Part shown: positions 54,511 to 64,000 of the stretch, in pieces | How the letters are laid out: every line of letters starts with the position of its first letter | Numbering within the stretch: position 1 is the first letter of the stretch | Assembly (NCBI RefSeq): GCF_030812255.1 | Contig: NZ_JAUSSH010000013.1 | Coordinates: 62,001 to 126,000 of the forward strand | Length of the DNA stretch: 64,000 nucleotides | Reading direction: 5' to 3' | Source of the DNA: Paeniglutamicibacter psychrophenolicus | GTDB lineage: Bacteria > Actinomycetota > Actinomycetes > Actinomycetales > Micrococcaceae | The notes under the pieces: model-generated | Seen by the model: the letters and a program-made list of their open reading frames with translations, nothing else | Databases searched by the model: none | What the model was told of the DNA's origin: nothing | Made by a program: the position numbers and the translations under genes

Positions 54511-54703
54511 TGCCCGCTCAGCGCAGTCGAAGCGATGCCGCGGCGTCCCTGGCCCGCTGGAAAGCGGGCCGCGGCAGATGCCGACATGACCGAGCGTACC
54601 GTTGCCGGGCCCAATGGACAGGCCCGGATGCAGCCGGCGTCGAGGTCGGTGCCGCCCTGCCGAAGCCGCCCGACCGGCCTGCCGGGTGAATGGCGTTGCG
54701 GAC

Positions 54704-56067
54704 CTACCCCGGGTCCTGGATGACCAGGGACTTGGCCACCGCCTTGGCCTGGGCGTATTCAACCGAGCCCAGGTACGAGTTGATTTCACCTTGGTTCTTG
54801 AAACCCATGGGGTCGTTCCATTGGGTGAGCATCAAGGTGCGATCCCCGATGTCGACGCCGAAGCGCACATCGCAGGTCTTCCCGGTGGACGGGAGGTCCG
54901 TGGGATAGAGCCCGACCACCGAGTGGCGGCTTCCATCGGGTGCCGTGTCTGTCCGCAGGGCCAGCTTCAGCGGCCCGGCCTCGGCGAGGACCCCGCTGGG
55001 TGATTCGCCGTCGAGCTTGTAGGTGGATCCCGTTTCGGTGCAGTCGGTGGGCTCCTGCACGGCGCCTTTTCCCAGGCTCGTCAGACTGAATACCTTTTGC
55101 CCCGGAGGTCGTAGAAGAGCAGATCGTACCTGTACGCATCGTTGGGGCCGACCGTTGGATCGTCGTTGGGGTTGCCGATCCCATCCGTCTTCCACTCGCG
55201 TTCTTCCCACGCGGGATGGTCCATCCTCAGCAATTCGTTGCCGAAGGAGTGCCTTTCCTCCGTTGCCTTGGCGCCCATCCAGGACGGCACATCTGGCCCC
55301 AGGAGCTTGCCCAGGCCGGTGCCGTCAAGTCCCAGGACCTTGAGCTTTCGCAGCTGTTCGGGCCTGAGGATGGGATCGGATGGATTGTCCAGCGCCCGCA
55401 GCCGGGGGTTGGTGAAGAAGGGCATGCTGCCAACGACGTTGATGCCCGTGTCGTCATCTGCCGTGATGCTCCAGGTTCCGTCCTTCCAACGGGCTAGCCA
55501 GATGCCGGAACCTTCACCGGTGGGGTTGTTGGCCTCGGCCAGGTCCGACCGCAGGATCGTCGCCAGGGAATCAACGCAGCCGATCACGGGGTACGCGTTG
55601 GCGTTGTCGGGCAGTTTCGTCCGGATTCCGTTGGCGTCCACGAGGTCCAGGGTCCGCAGGTCAAGGGCGTTGCAGGCGGCCGAGTCCTGGAAGTAGACGT
55701 CTTGGCTGGCTGGGACCAGGAAGTTGGGCAGCCCGTAATCGATGCGCGGTAGCACCGTTCCGTCCGCGGATGAGCTGGGCGAGGGACCGCTGGTGGGATT
55801 CCCCGTGCCCGGAAGGGTGGGCGCGGCTGGGCCTGTTCCCGTCGGGGCCTGCCATGGAGACCACACAACGAGTCCGACTGCCGCGGCGGCAATCACCGTT
55901 CCGGCCGCGAGGATCCGCCATTTGCCCCCGGATTTTCCCGGATTGACCTGTACGGGCCGCTGGCTGAAGACCGGGACCGGGTCGTGGAGTTGCAGCGGGC
56001 CCGGATCGCCGATGTTGTCGCGCTCGGCCGGATCGATGCCGGAAATTAGCTTCTCAATGTTGTCCAT
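54704..56067 (-). pseudogene. Anti-sigma-like membrane protein, frameshifted
   Basis: The first part (56067-55081, 328 codons) starts at an ATG overlapping the sigma gene. It has a short cytoplasmic N-terminus (IDPAERDN type), one membrane helix (about 51-69), a Pro/Gly/Ser linker and a Trp/Asp-rich extracytoplasmic domain. It stops abruptly after FYDLRGKRYSV. A frame shifted by one base then continues as GQKVFSLTSLGKG to a TAG at 54704 (about 133 codons), with coherent composition. Restoring one base in the C-run at 55100-55103 joins the frames as DLRGQKVFSL. The intact ancestor was thus about 450 residues, probably regulating the ECF sigma factor. The cause may be mutation or sequencing error. 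Confidence 0.65.
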
Positions 56068-56572
56068 GGGAACTGCCGCCCTTCAACATGCTCGTTGGTG
56101 CCTTGCGTTCAAAGGCCTTGCGGGCCCGGAACAGCCGCGATTTCGCCGATTCGTGCGAGCATTCCAGCACCGCGGCGATCTCGGCGGTCGGCAGCGCATC
56201 CCAGTAGGCGAGGATGAGCACCTCGCGGTCCTTGGCACGCAGTTCGTCCAGGACCTCATGCACCTGTTCGTCCAGTCCGGAATCGCGGACGCTGCGTTCG
56301 GCGAGCCGGGCGGCCGCAGCCTTCAACACGAGGTTCCGTTCCCGCCCCCTGGAGCGCAGCTCGTTGGCGACAAGGTTCCGGGCAGTCACCAACAGCCATG
56401 GAAGCGCATCGTCGCCGGGCGAGATGCCGCGTTGCCAGGCCAGCCGGAAGGCGTCGTTGGTGATTTGCCGGGACGTCTCGATGTCGACGATCCTGCGGTA
56501 GACGTACCTGTAGACGTTCTTGGAATGCAGGCGGTGCAATTCCTCCACGGCCGCTGATGCCTGTGTCTCCAC
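56054..56572 (-). CDS. ECF-family RNA polymerase sigma factor
   Basis: A protein of 172 residues with a GTG start behind GGGAGG. Region 2 (about 10-75) is VYRYVYRRIVDIETSRQITNDAFRLAWQR, with a GDDALPWLLVTARNLVANELR region 2.4-like segment. Region 4 (about 105-160) is LDELRAKDREVLILAYWDALPTAEIAAVLECSHESAKSRLFRAR. This two-domain layout is ECF sigma70. It overlaps the downstream anti-sigma-like gene by 14 bases, which implies stoichiometric coupling. If that partner is truly broken, this sigma factor may be unregulated or inactive. Confidence 0.93.
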   Translation of the reverse strand: METQASAAVEELHRLHSKNVYRYVYRRIVDIETSRQITNDAFRLAWQRGISPGDDALPWLLVTARNLVANELRSRGRERNLVLKAAAARLAERSVRDSGLDEQVHEVLDELRAKDREVLILAYWDALPTAEIAAVLECSHESAKSRLFRARKAFERKAPTSMLKGGSSHGQH

Positions 56573-56628
56573 CGACGCCCCTCCCCCTGTAGCCGCCCGA
56601 GGGCACCACAGATGCGGGCCCTTGTTGG

Positions 56629-57186
56629 CTATGAAATGTCCGGAAATCCGGCTTCGGTTGCAGTTGTGGCAGGAATTCTTTTATCCGCCCAGTCGATGGT
56701 GGAAAAACGGGCCACCGATTCGTTGTCCTTGCTCAGCACCACCAGAGCGTCGAAGCGCTCCCCCGCCAGCAGCCTGCCCAGCCACAGCGCCGAGTCGTCC
56801 CACATCCGCGCCAGCGGCAGGTGCCCCACCGGGTACCAGGCAGGGACCAGCTCCTCCGAGGCCGCGGCCATGCCGGCGAAGTCGGAGGTGAGGAAGACGG
56901 TGCAGTCCATGTCTGCGGCCGGCCTGGCGGGAAAGCGGAAGAAGACCCGCGCCGCCGGTTCCAAGGAGGAGGCCTGCGCGACCAGCGAAGTTTCCTCGAA
57001 GAGTTCGCGCACCGCGGCATTCTCGGGGTTCTCCCCCGGCTCGATCTTCCCGCCCGGAGCCACGACGCGTCCGGCACCGAAGCCGCGCTGCTTGTGGCCC
57101 AGCAGCACCTGGGTGCCGGTCAGCCCGCGCAGGATCGGTAGGCACAGGACGACTTGGGTGGATGTTTCCGCAAAGCCCTGTGCCAT
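56629..57186 (-). CDS. NUDIX hydrolase (MutT-like)
   Basis: A protein of 185 residues. The Nudix box is at about 45-67: GGKIEPGENPENAAVRELFEET, matching GX5EX7REUXEE. The N-terminal VVLCLPILRG and the general size fit oxidised-nucleotide or dinucleotide hydrolases such as 8-oxo-dGTP diphosphatase; the substrate is not determined. It lies 14 bases downstream of xerD and marks the right edge of the accessory block, or may belong to the core unit. Confidence 0.85.
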   Translation of the reverse strand: MAQGFAETSTQVVLCLPILRGLTGTQVLLGHKQRGFGAGRVVAPGGKIEPGENPENAAVRELFEETSLVAQASSLEPAARVFFRFPARPAADMDCTVFLTSDFAGMAAASEELVPAWYPVGHLPLARMWDDSALWLGRLLAGERFDALVVLSKDNESVARFSTIDWADKRIPATTATEAGFPDIS

Positions 57187-57200
57187 GGTGGGGTGCTTCC

Positions 57201-58340
57201 TTAGAGGTTCGCGCGCGGGTGGGCCGCGGCGTAGATTTCGCGCAGGGTGTCGGCCGTGACCAGCGTGTAGACCTGCGTGGTGGTGACCGAGGCGTGCCCC
57301 AGCAATTCCTGGACCACCCGCACGTCGGCCCCGCCCTCGAGCAGGTGCGTGGCGAAGGAGTGGCGCAGGGTGTGCGGGGAGACGTCTTGTTCGATGCCGG
57401 CCCGCTCGGCGGCCTTGGTGAGCACCGTCCAGGCGGATTGGCGCGAGAGCCGACCGCCGCGTTGGTTCAGGAAGAGCGCGGCGGTGCCCTTGCCCTTGGC
57501 AACCAGCTCGGGTCGTGCGCGGACCAGGTAGGCGTTCAGGGCATCGATCGCGTACGAGCCCAGCGGCACGATCCGTTCCTTGGAGCCCTTGCCAAAGAGG
57601 CGGACCACCGCGGGTCCATCTGCGGGGCGTTCCAGGTGCAGGTCATCGACGTCCAGGCCCACGGCCTCGGAGATGCGGGCGCCGGTGGAGTACAGGAATT
57701 CCAGGATGGCCTTGTCGCGCAGGCCGGCGGAGGTCTCGATGGAGACCGAGTCAAGGATCGCGGTGACCTCGGCGACGGAGATGGCCTTGGGCAGGCGGCG
57801 CCCGGCCTGCGGCGGGTGCAGGTCCACGGCGGGATTGGTGGGCGCCAGGCCTTCGAGTTCCCAGAACTTGTGCACGCCGCGCACCGCGACAATGGTGCGT
57901 GCGGCCGAGCGGGCGCTCAGCGGTGCGGCACCGTCGGCCCCGTCGCGCACGGCCTGGGCGAAGGAGGTCAGGTGCCCCAGGGTCACCTCGTCCGGGGTAT
58001 GCACGTCCTGGCCATGCAGGTAGGCCGCGTATCGGTACAGGTCGCGCCGGTAGGCGCTGACGGTGTTCCGCGCCATGCCGCGTTCCACCGCCAGGTGCTG
58101 CAGGTAGCTGGCCAGGTGCTTGCCGATGGGCAGGTCCGCCGGATCCGGCCCTGGCTGCGGGACCGGGTCTGGAACCGGGGCCGGGTTGGGAACCGAAACC
58201 GGGTCCGGAACCGTTTCCAGCCGCAGGGTCGAGTCGACAGGGCGGATGCGCACCGTCGGTGCCACGTCGGGGCGCGGCAGCGAAACCGTCTCGGGAACCA
58301 CCCCAAGGCGCACGGTGGCATCGTCGGTTCCTGTCTGCAT
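57201..58340 (-). CDS. xerD: Site-specific tyrosine recombinase XerD with proline-rich N-terminal extension
   Basis: A protein of 379 residues, starting at 58340. The SAM-like N-terminal domain begins only near residue 72 (HLASYLQHLAVERGMARNT). The catalytic domain has Arg in STGARISEAV, Lys in GKGSKERIVP, HTLRHSFATHL, the second-His position in LLGHAS and the nucleophile Tyr in TTTQVYT. XerD resolves chromosome dimers at dif with XerC. The first ~70 residues are extra, with a VPDPVSVPNPAPVPDPVPQP run. The core protein is normal in length. Confidence 0.92.
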   Translation of the reverse strand: MQTGTDDATVRLGVVPETVSLPRPDVAPTVRIRPVDSTLRLETVPDPVSVPNPAPVPDPVPQPGPDPADLPIGKHLASYLQHLAVERGMARNTVSAYRRDLYRYAAYLHGQDVHTPDEVTLGHLTSFAQAVRDGADGAAPLSARSAARTIVAVRGVHKFWELEGLAPTNPAVDLHPPQAGRRLPKAISVAEVTAILDSVSIETSAGLRDKAILEFLYSTGARISEAVGLDVDDLHLERPADGPAVVRLFGKGSKERIVPLGSYAIDALNAYLVRARPELVAKGKGTAALFLNQRGGRLSRQSAWTVLTKAAERAGIEQDVSPHTLRHSFATHLLEGGADVRVVQELLGHASVTTTQVYTLVTADTLREIYAAAHPRANL

Positions 58341-58357
58341 GTTCTGTTCCGTGCCCC

Positions 58358-59023
58358 TTAGAGCCGTGGCTCGGTGGAGCGCAGGCGCGGGTGGGCCTCG
58401 AACGGGACATCGACCCGGCGCAGCGAGGCGTAGCCGCCGGTGCGTGCCGCGGCGGCGGCCAGCAGGCCCGCCACTGCGGAGGGGTTGTGGATCCGTCCGG
58501 CCAGGACACCGGCGACGGCCTCGTCCAGCGGAACCCAGGCGATGGCCATGTCGGCTTCCTCGTCGGTGCGTTCGTGGCGTTCGTGCTCCGGGACCGGGCT
58601 CGCGTTGCGGGCCAGGTAGATGCGGATCGCCTCGGACGAGGACCCCGGGGAAAGGAACAGGTCGACCAGCACGGCCCAGTCGGCGGCGACCAGGTCCGCT
58701 TCCTCGGCCAGTTCGCGGGCGGCGGCCAAATGCGGCGCCTCGCCCTCGATGTCCATGAGTCCGGCGGGGATTTCCCACAGGTTCATGCGCACCGGGTGGC
58801 GGTACTGGTTGATCATCAGCACTTCGTCGGCGTCATTGAGCACGAGCACCGCAACGGCGCCGGGGTGGTCGATGTAGTCGCGGACCAGCGGCGCCGTGTC
58901 CGGCGCAAATTCAAAGGTGTCCTGCACAACGTCCCAGATGCGTCCGTCGTAGACGGTCTCGGACGAAAGCAGGCGGCGAGGGCTGAACGTATCGCCCAGC
59001 GCCTCGCCGTCTGTCATGGCCAT
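58358..59023 (-). CDS. NUDIX hydrolase, ADP-ribose pyrophosphatase type
   Basis: A protein of 221 residues. The Nudix box is at about 88-111 (GLMDIEGEAPHLAAARELAEEA), preceded by QYRHPVRMNLWEIPAG, the ADP-ribose pyrophosphatase signature, and followed by SPGSSSEAIRIYLA. The start is ATG at 59023 (another ATG at 59017). It lies 4 bases after pyrG and 17 before xerD, the conserved pyrG-nudix-xerD order of actinobacteria (Rv1699-Rv1701). Confidence 0.93.
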   Translation of the reverse strand: MAMTDGEALGDTFSPRRLLSSETVYDGRIWDVVQDTFEFAPDTAPLVRDYIDHPGAVAVLVLNDADEVLMINQYRHPVRMNLWEIPAGLMDIEGEAPHLAAARELAEEADLVAADWAVLVDLFLSPGSSSEAIRIYLARNASPVPEHERHERTDEEADMAIAWVPLDEAVAGVLAGRIHNPSAVAGLLAAAAARTGGYASLRRVDVPFEAHPRLRSTEPRL

Positions 59024-59027
59024 GATG

Positions 59028-60722
<1,695 letters not shown>

Positions 60723-60802
60723 CTACCCTATCACCTTTTCGTTGTTGGACGGTTGGGAAAGACTCTACAGGCTAGCGGGATGGGCCATGCGAAATCCATG
60801 GT

Positions 60803-62536
60803 TCAGGAAAGCGAACTGACGAGCAATTGGGCCTCGCCGAGCAGTTCCTCGGCGTGGGCCTGGGCGGTGGAGGAATCCTCCTGGCCCGCCAGCATCCGCG
60901 CCAATTCGCGCACCCGCTCGGCCTCGTCCAGCAGCACGACGTCGCTGGCGGTAAAGCCCGCACCGTCCGCGGCCGCCGCATTCGAGGACTTGATCACGCG
61001 CACGTGGCGGTCCGCGTAGGCGGCCACCTGCGGCAGGTGGGTGACAACTATCACCTGGACGTGCTTGGCGAGCATCGCCAGGCGCTTGCCGATCTCCACG
61101 GCGGCCTTTCCGCCGACACCGGCGTCCACTTCGTCGAAGACGAAGGTCGGCACGGGGTCCACGGCGGCGAGCACCACTTCGATGGCCAGCATCACCCGGG
61201 AGAGCTCGCCGCCCGAGGCTCCCTTGCCCAGGGGACGCGGGGTGGTTCCGGCATGGGGCTGCAGCAGCATGGTGATCGCATCGATGCCGTGGCGGTTGGG
61301 TTCGGTGAGCTTGTCGATCTCCACGACGAACTTCGCATCAGGCATGGCCAGGGCGGCAAGCTCCGAGGTGACCCGGGCCGCCAGGTCCTTGGCGGCCTTG
61401 GCACGCAACTTGGAGAGCTTCGCTGCCGTCTCCGCGACCTCGAAGCGCAGCGCCTCGGTTTCGGCGCGCAGTTCCTCGATGCGCCCGTCGTCGCCCTGGA
61501 TCTCGGTCAGCCGGGCGCGGGAGGTATCGGCCCAGGCAATCACCTCGTCGATGTCCGGAGCGTACTTGCGGATCAGCCGGTTCAGGTCGGCCCGGCGTTC
61601 CTCGAGCGCAGCGAGCCGCTCGGGGCCCTCGGAGTCCAGGTCCGAGAGGTATGCGGCCAGGTCCGTCGACACCTCGGCGGCGAGGATGCCGATCTCGTTG
61701 AGCCGTTCGGCCAGGGACTTGATGTCCGCGTCGTCGGCGGCAACCTGTTCCAGGGCATGCCGCGCGATTTCCACCAGGGATATGACGCTGGGTGCCTCGT
61801 AGTCCTCGGAATTCAGCGACTCGTGGGCAAGGTTCGCATTGGAGCGCAAAGCCTCGATGTTCGAAAGCCTCAGGGACTGGTTCTTCAGTTCGATGTCCTC
61901 GGCCGGCTGGGGATCGACCGCGTCGATTTCCTCCAGCGCCGCCTGCAGCGACTCGGCCTCGCGGATGCGTTCGCGGGACGCGGCGACAAGTTCTTCCAGC
62001 TCGCTCGAGGCGCTGCCCCATTTGTCGAAGGTCTCCTGGTAGGCGCCAAGCAGCTTGGCCAGCGGGGCGCCGGCAAACTTGTCCAGGGAGGCGCGTTGCG
62101 CCGTGGCGCCCTTGAGCCGCAGCTGGTCGGTTTGGCCGTGGATGGCGATCAGGTCCTCGCCCAGTTCCGCGAGCACGCCCACCGGGGCCGCGCGTCCGCC
62201 GACCGAGGCGCGGCTGCGCCCCTCGGCTGACAGGGTGCGGGTGATGATCAGTTCGGCCTGGTCCTCGAAGCGTTCGACCAGCGCTCCGGCCTCTTCCGCA
62301 CGGTCCAGGACCTTGCTGGTGGCCGGCAGCAGTAGCGTTGCATCGGCCACCGCCTGCTTGGCGCCGTGGCGCACCGCCCCGGCGTCGGCGCGGCGCCCGA
62401 GCAGCAGCCCGAGAGCGGTGATGACCATGGTCTTGCCGGCACCGGTTTCGCCGGTGACCACGCTGAAGCCCGGCCCCAGCGGCAGGGTCGCCTGGGAGAT
62501 GACGCCCAGGTCGCTGATGCGTATTTCCTGTATCAC
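60803..62536 (-). CDS. recN: DNA repair protein RecN
   Basis: A protein of 577 residues with a GTG start at 62536 behind GGAGG; the long upstream frame is nadK shadow. SMC-like: N-terminal Walker A GETGAGKT (29-36), a central coiled coil (about 170-370), the ABC signature GASGGELSRVMLA, Walker B TFVFDEVDAGVGG and VTHLPQVAAYAD (H-loop). It organises double-strand break ends during repair. The start overlaps the nadK stop (GTGA). Confidence 0.96.
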   Translation of the reverse strand: MIQEIRISDLGVISQATLPLGPGFSVVTGETGAGKTMVITALGLLLGRRADAGAVRHGAKQAVADATLLLPATSKVLDRAEEAGALVERFEDQAELIITRTLSAEGRSRASVGGRAAPVGVLAELGEDLIAIHGQTDQLRLKGATAQRASLDKFAGAPLAKLLGAYQETFDKWGSASSELEELVAASRERIREAESLQAALEEIDAVDPQPAEDIELKNQSLRLSNIEALRSNANLAHESLNSEDYEAPSVISLVEIARHALEQVAADDADIKSLAERLNEIGILAAEVSTDLAAYLSDLDSEGPERLAALEERRADLNRLIRKYAPDIDEVIAWADTSRARLTEIQGDDGRIEELRAETEALRFEVAETAAKLSKLRAKAAKDLAARVTSELAALAMPDAKFVVEIDKLTEPNRHGIDAITMLLQPHAGTTPRPLGKGASGGELSRVMLAIEVVLAAVDPVPTFVFDEVDAGVGGKAAVEIGKRLAMLAKHVQVIVVTHLPQVAAYADRHVRVIKSSNAAAADGAGFTASDVVLLDEAERVRELARMLAGQEDSSTAQAHAEELLGEAQLLVSSLS

Positions 62537-63567
62537 AGTTGCCTCCGATGATCCTTGTCCCCGAGGGTTTCCGGTTCGGGTTTGGGCGCGTGGTGTCGCG
62601 GCTCGATGACTTGCATGGCCGGGGTGATGACCGGAAGCGCGGTCGTGGCGGTCACCCGGTCCCCGGGTTCCACCGGTCCGCGCCATCCTTGGATGGGTAG
62701 TTCGAACTTGTTGACCAGCCGCTCGGAGAACGGGGTCTGGTTGACCCGGGCCAGGCGCACCGGCTTGGTGGACCGGGTGACCTCGATGCGGGCCCCCGGC
62801 GGCAGTTCGATGGTGCGTCGCCCGTCGCACCAGAGCACCGCACCGGCGTCGGTGCGGGTGAGGATCTCGATGGCCAGCACCGAGGTGGGTGCCACGACCA
62901 GGGGCTTGGCGAAGAGCGCGTGCGCGCTGATGGGGACCATGACCAGCGCCTCGACCTCCGGCCAGACAACCGGTCCCCCGGCGGAGAAAGCGTAGGCGGT
63001 GGAACCGGTGGGGGTGGCCATGACCACGCCGTCGCAGCCGAAGGTGCTCAGTGGCCTGCCGTCGACCTCCATCACCACCTCGATCATGCGTTCGCGGTTG
63101 GCTTTTTCGACGGCGGCCTCGTTCAGCGCCCAGGTGTGGGCAATGCGCCGGTTGTCCAGCCAGACCTGCACGTCGATGGTCATGCGTTCCTCGACGGTGT
63201 AGCGGCGTTCGACGATCCACTGCACGGTCTCCTGCAGGGCGGCGCGTTCGCTTTCGGCCAGGAAGCCTACATGCCCCAGGTTCACGCCAAGCAGCGGGAC
63301 CCCGGCGTTGCGGACCAGTTCCGCTGCGCGCAGCACGCTGCCGTCTCCCCCAAGCACCACGCCCAGGTCGATGGCTTCGAGGCTGGTGTCTTCGTCGAGG
63401 ACCTCCACGTCGAGGTTCTCGCCTTCCGGGGTGTTGCGGACGGCCTGCATTTCCAGCCGCCGCATCACGGGGATGAGCCCGGCCTGGCGCAGGCGTGAGC
63501 ACGTGTCCACGGCCGCCATCAGGGCATCGGTGCGACCGGTGTGGGTGAGGACCAAAATCCTGCGCAT
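62533..63567 (-). CDS. nadK: NAD kinase
   Basis: A protein of 344 residues. The GGDGS motif is at 73-77, then the NE/D region ALNEAAVEKAN and TPTGSTAYAFSAGGP (about 195). It phosphorylates NAD to NADP, which mycothione reductase and others need. The C-terminus extends about 40 residues past the core. It is translationally coupled to recN and preceded by tlyA, the usual actinobacterial order. Confidence 0.95.
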   Translation of the reverse strand: MRRILVLTHTGRTDALMAAVDTCSRLRQAGLIPVMRRLEMQAVRNTPEGENLDVEVLDEDTSLEAIDLGVVLGGDGSVLRAAELVRNAGVPLLGVNLGHVGFLAESERAALQETVQWIVERRYTVEERMTIDVQVWLDNRRIAHTWALNEAAVEKANRERMIEVVMEVDGRPLSTFGCDGVVMATPTGSTAYAFSAGGPVVWPEVEALVMVPISAHALFAKPLVVAPTSVLAIEILTRTDAGAVLWCDGRRTIELPPGARIEVTRSTKPVRLARVNQTPFSERLVNKFELPIQGWRGPVEPGDRVTATTALPVITPAMQVIEPRHHAPKPEPETLGDKDHRRQL

Positions 63568-63621
63568 GGGTTCCTTCCTCGGCGGACCGAAGGTTAGGAC
63601 ATCTGTTCTGATGCCGCCAGT

Positions 63622-64000
63622 CTAAGAATAGTCAACACCGGGCCACGCGTCGGTGCCGACGCGGGCTTGTGGAGAAGCAGCGGGAATGTGACCGGCGCCT
63701 TTGCCCAGCCACAGGAAGAACTCGACGTTGCCGTCCTGGCCCGGCAGCGGGCTGCGGGCCAGGCCTAAAACCTCAAGCCCTGACGCGGTGGCCGAGGCCA
63801 TCACCGCATCCACCGCCTTGCGCCGCTGGGCCGGGCTGGAGACGACCCCGGTGCGGGAAAGTTGTTCGCGGCCGATCTCGAATTGGGGCTTGACCATCAG
63901 CACCAGGTCCCCGTCAGGTTCGGTGGCCCCGGCCAGGGCCCGCATGACCATGGTCAGCGAAATGAAGGACAGGTCGGCCACCACCAGGGCCACGACTCCC
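63622..64000 (-). CDS. tlyA: TlyA-family rRNA methyltransferase, N-terminus beyond right edge
   Basis: Only the C-terminal ~125 residues are visible; the frame stays open to 64000. It shows the FtsJ-like block VVADLSFISLTMVM, LMVKPQFEIGREQLSRTGVV, and GNVEFFLWLGK near the end. TlyA adds 2'-O-methyl groups to 16S C1409 and 23S C1920 and affects capreomycin sensitivity. The N-terminal S4 domain lies outside the window. Confidence 0.9.
   Translation of the reverse strand, partial: GVVALVVADLSFISLTMVMRALAGATEPDGDLVLMVKPQFEIGREQLSRTGVVSSPAQRRKAVDAVMASATASGLEVLGLARSPLPGQDGNVEFFLWLGKGAGHIPAASPQARVGTDAWPGVDYS

Larger units (their letters stand above)
54380..54703. promoter_or_regulatory. Caspase operon upstream region, gene-free
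   Basis: These 324 bases hold the SARP-type repeats (54438-54457), a CATACT hexamer (minus strand, 54428-54423) suitable as -10 about 44 bases from the caspase start, and the hairpin at 54473-54510. No gene is supported. Confidence 0.6.

Noticed and set aside
55095-55103. Programmed -1 frameshifting at the anti-sigma-like gene
   Set aside because: The sequence around the switch is not a standard X-XXY-YYZ slippery heptamer and no clear pseudoknot was seen. A one-base loss in a homopolymer is simpler.
36706-57186. Prophage or integrative element in the accessory block
   Set aside because: No integrase other than chromosomal XerD, no phage structural genes, transposases or flanking direct repeats were recognised.

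Overview
The window is GC-rich actinobacterial chromosome, most likely from the Micrococcales (Arthrobacter-like Micrococcaceae). The evidence is a mycothione reductase (mycothiol is actinobacterial), WhiB1, a class II DAHP synthase beside a PASTA Ser/Thr kinase, the GarA(OdhI)-MerR-bifunctional nuclease-MerR module, frequent GTG starts, and a conserved tlyA-nadK-recN-pyrG-nudix-xerD ... parA-scpA-scpB-rluB-tyrA-cmk-der order. No rRNA, CRISPR array, transposase or prophage was seen. One tRNA (Pro, GGG) is present.

Layout. 1-4294 (minus): Tad/Flp pilus-type secretion genes tadA-tadB-tadC, a small pilin-like protein and two TadE-like pseudopilins, the last cut by the left edge. 4643-8728 (plus): a 1361-residue FHA-FtsK/SpoIIIE ATPase of EssC type with no visible WXG100 partner. 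8761-20660: a small membrane protein, whiB1, the PASTA kinase, aroG, a PlsC acyltransferase, an esterase, a membrane protein, fadD, mycothione reductase, and an Ala/Pro-rich MinD-like protein. 20867-28162: pyruvate carboxylase, a stand-alone ParA, and the MerR/nuclease/FtsR/GarA module. 28332-36614: a membrane protein, tRNA-Pro, and the der-cmk-tyrA-rluB-scpB-scpA-parA operon (minus).

36706-57186 is an accessory block between parA and xerD, genes that normally lie close together. It holds a DUF4231 remnant, a C4-dicarboxylate module (dctA plus a two-component system), a propionate/2-methylcitrate module (prpE, GntR regulator, prpD-prpB-prpC), a protease-rich cluster, and an ECF sigma factor with a frameshifted membrane partner. 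Core genes then resume (xerD, nudix, pyrG, recN, nadK, partial tlyA).

The most unusual part is 47580-54379, five minus-strand genes: an alpha/beta-hydrolase-caspase fusion, a gluzincin-type metallopeptidase, a SARP/BTAD-type regulator, a coiled-coil plus beta-rich protein of unknown function, and an astacin-type metallopeptidase. The two upstream regions of this set each carry direct GTAAY repeats spaced exactly 11 bp apart (49723-49749 and 54440-54455), the arrangement SARP regulators recognise. This suggests that the BTAD protein controls both transcription units as one regulon. The function is unknown. A protease-based conflict or regulated cell-death system is the working hypothesis.

Metabolically, prpE-prpDBC turns propionate into pyruvate and succinate, pyruvate carboxylase supplies oxaloacetate for the 2-methylcitrate cycle, and DctA imports C4-dicarboxylates. 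GarA, probably phosphorylated by a PASTA kinase, is expected to tune 2-oxoglutarate flux.
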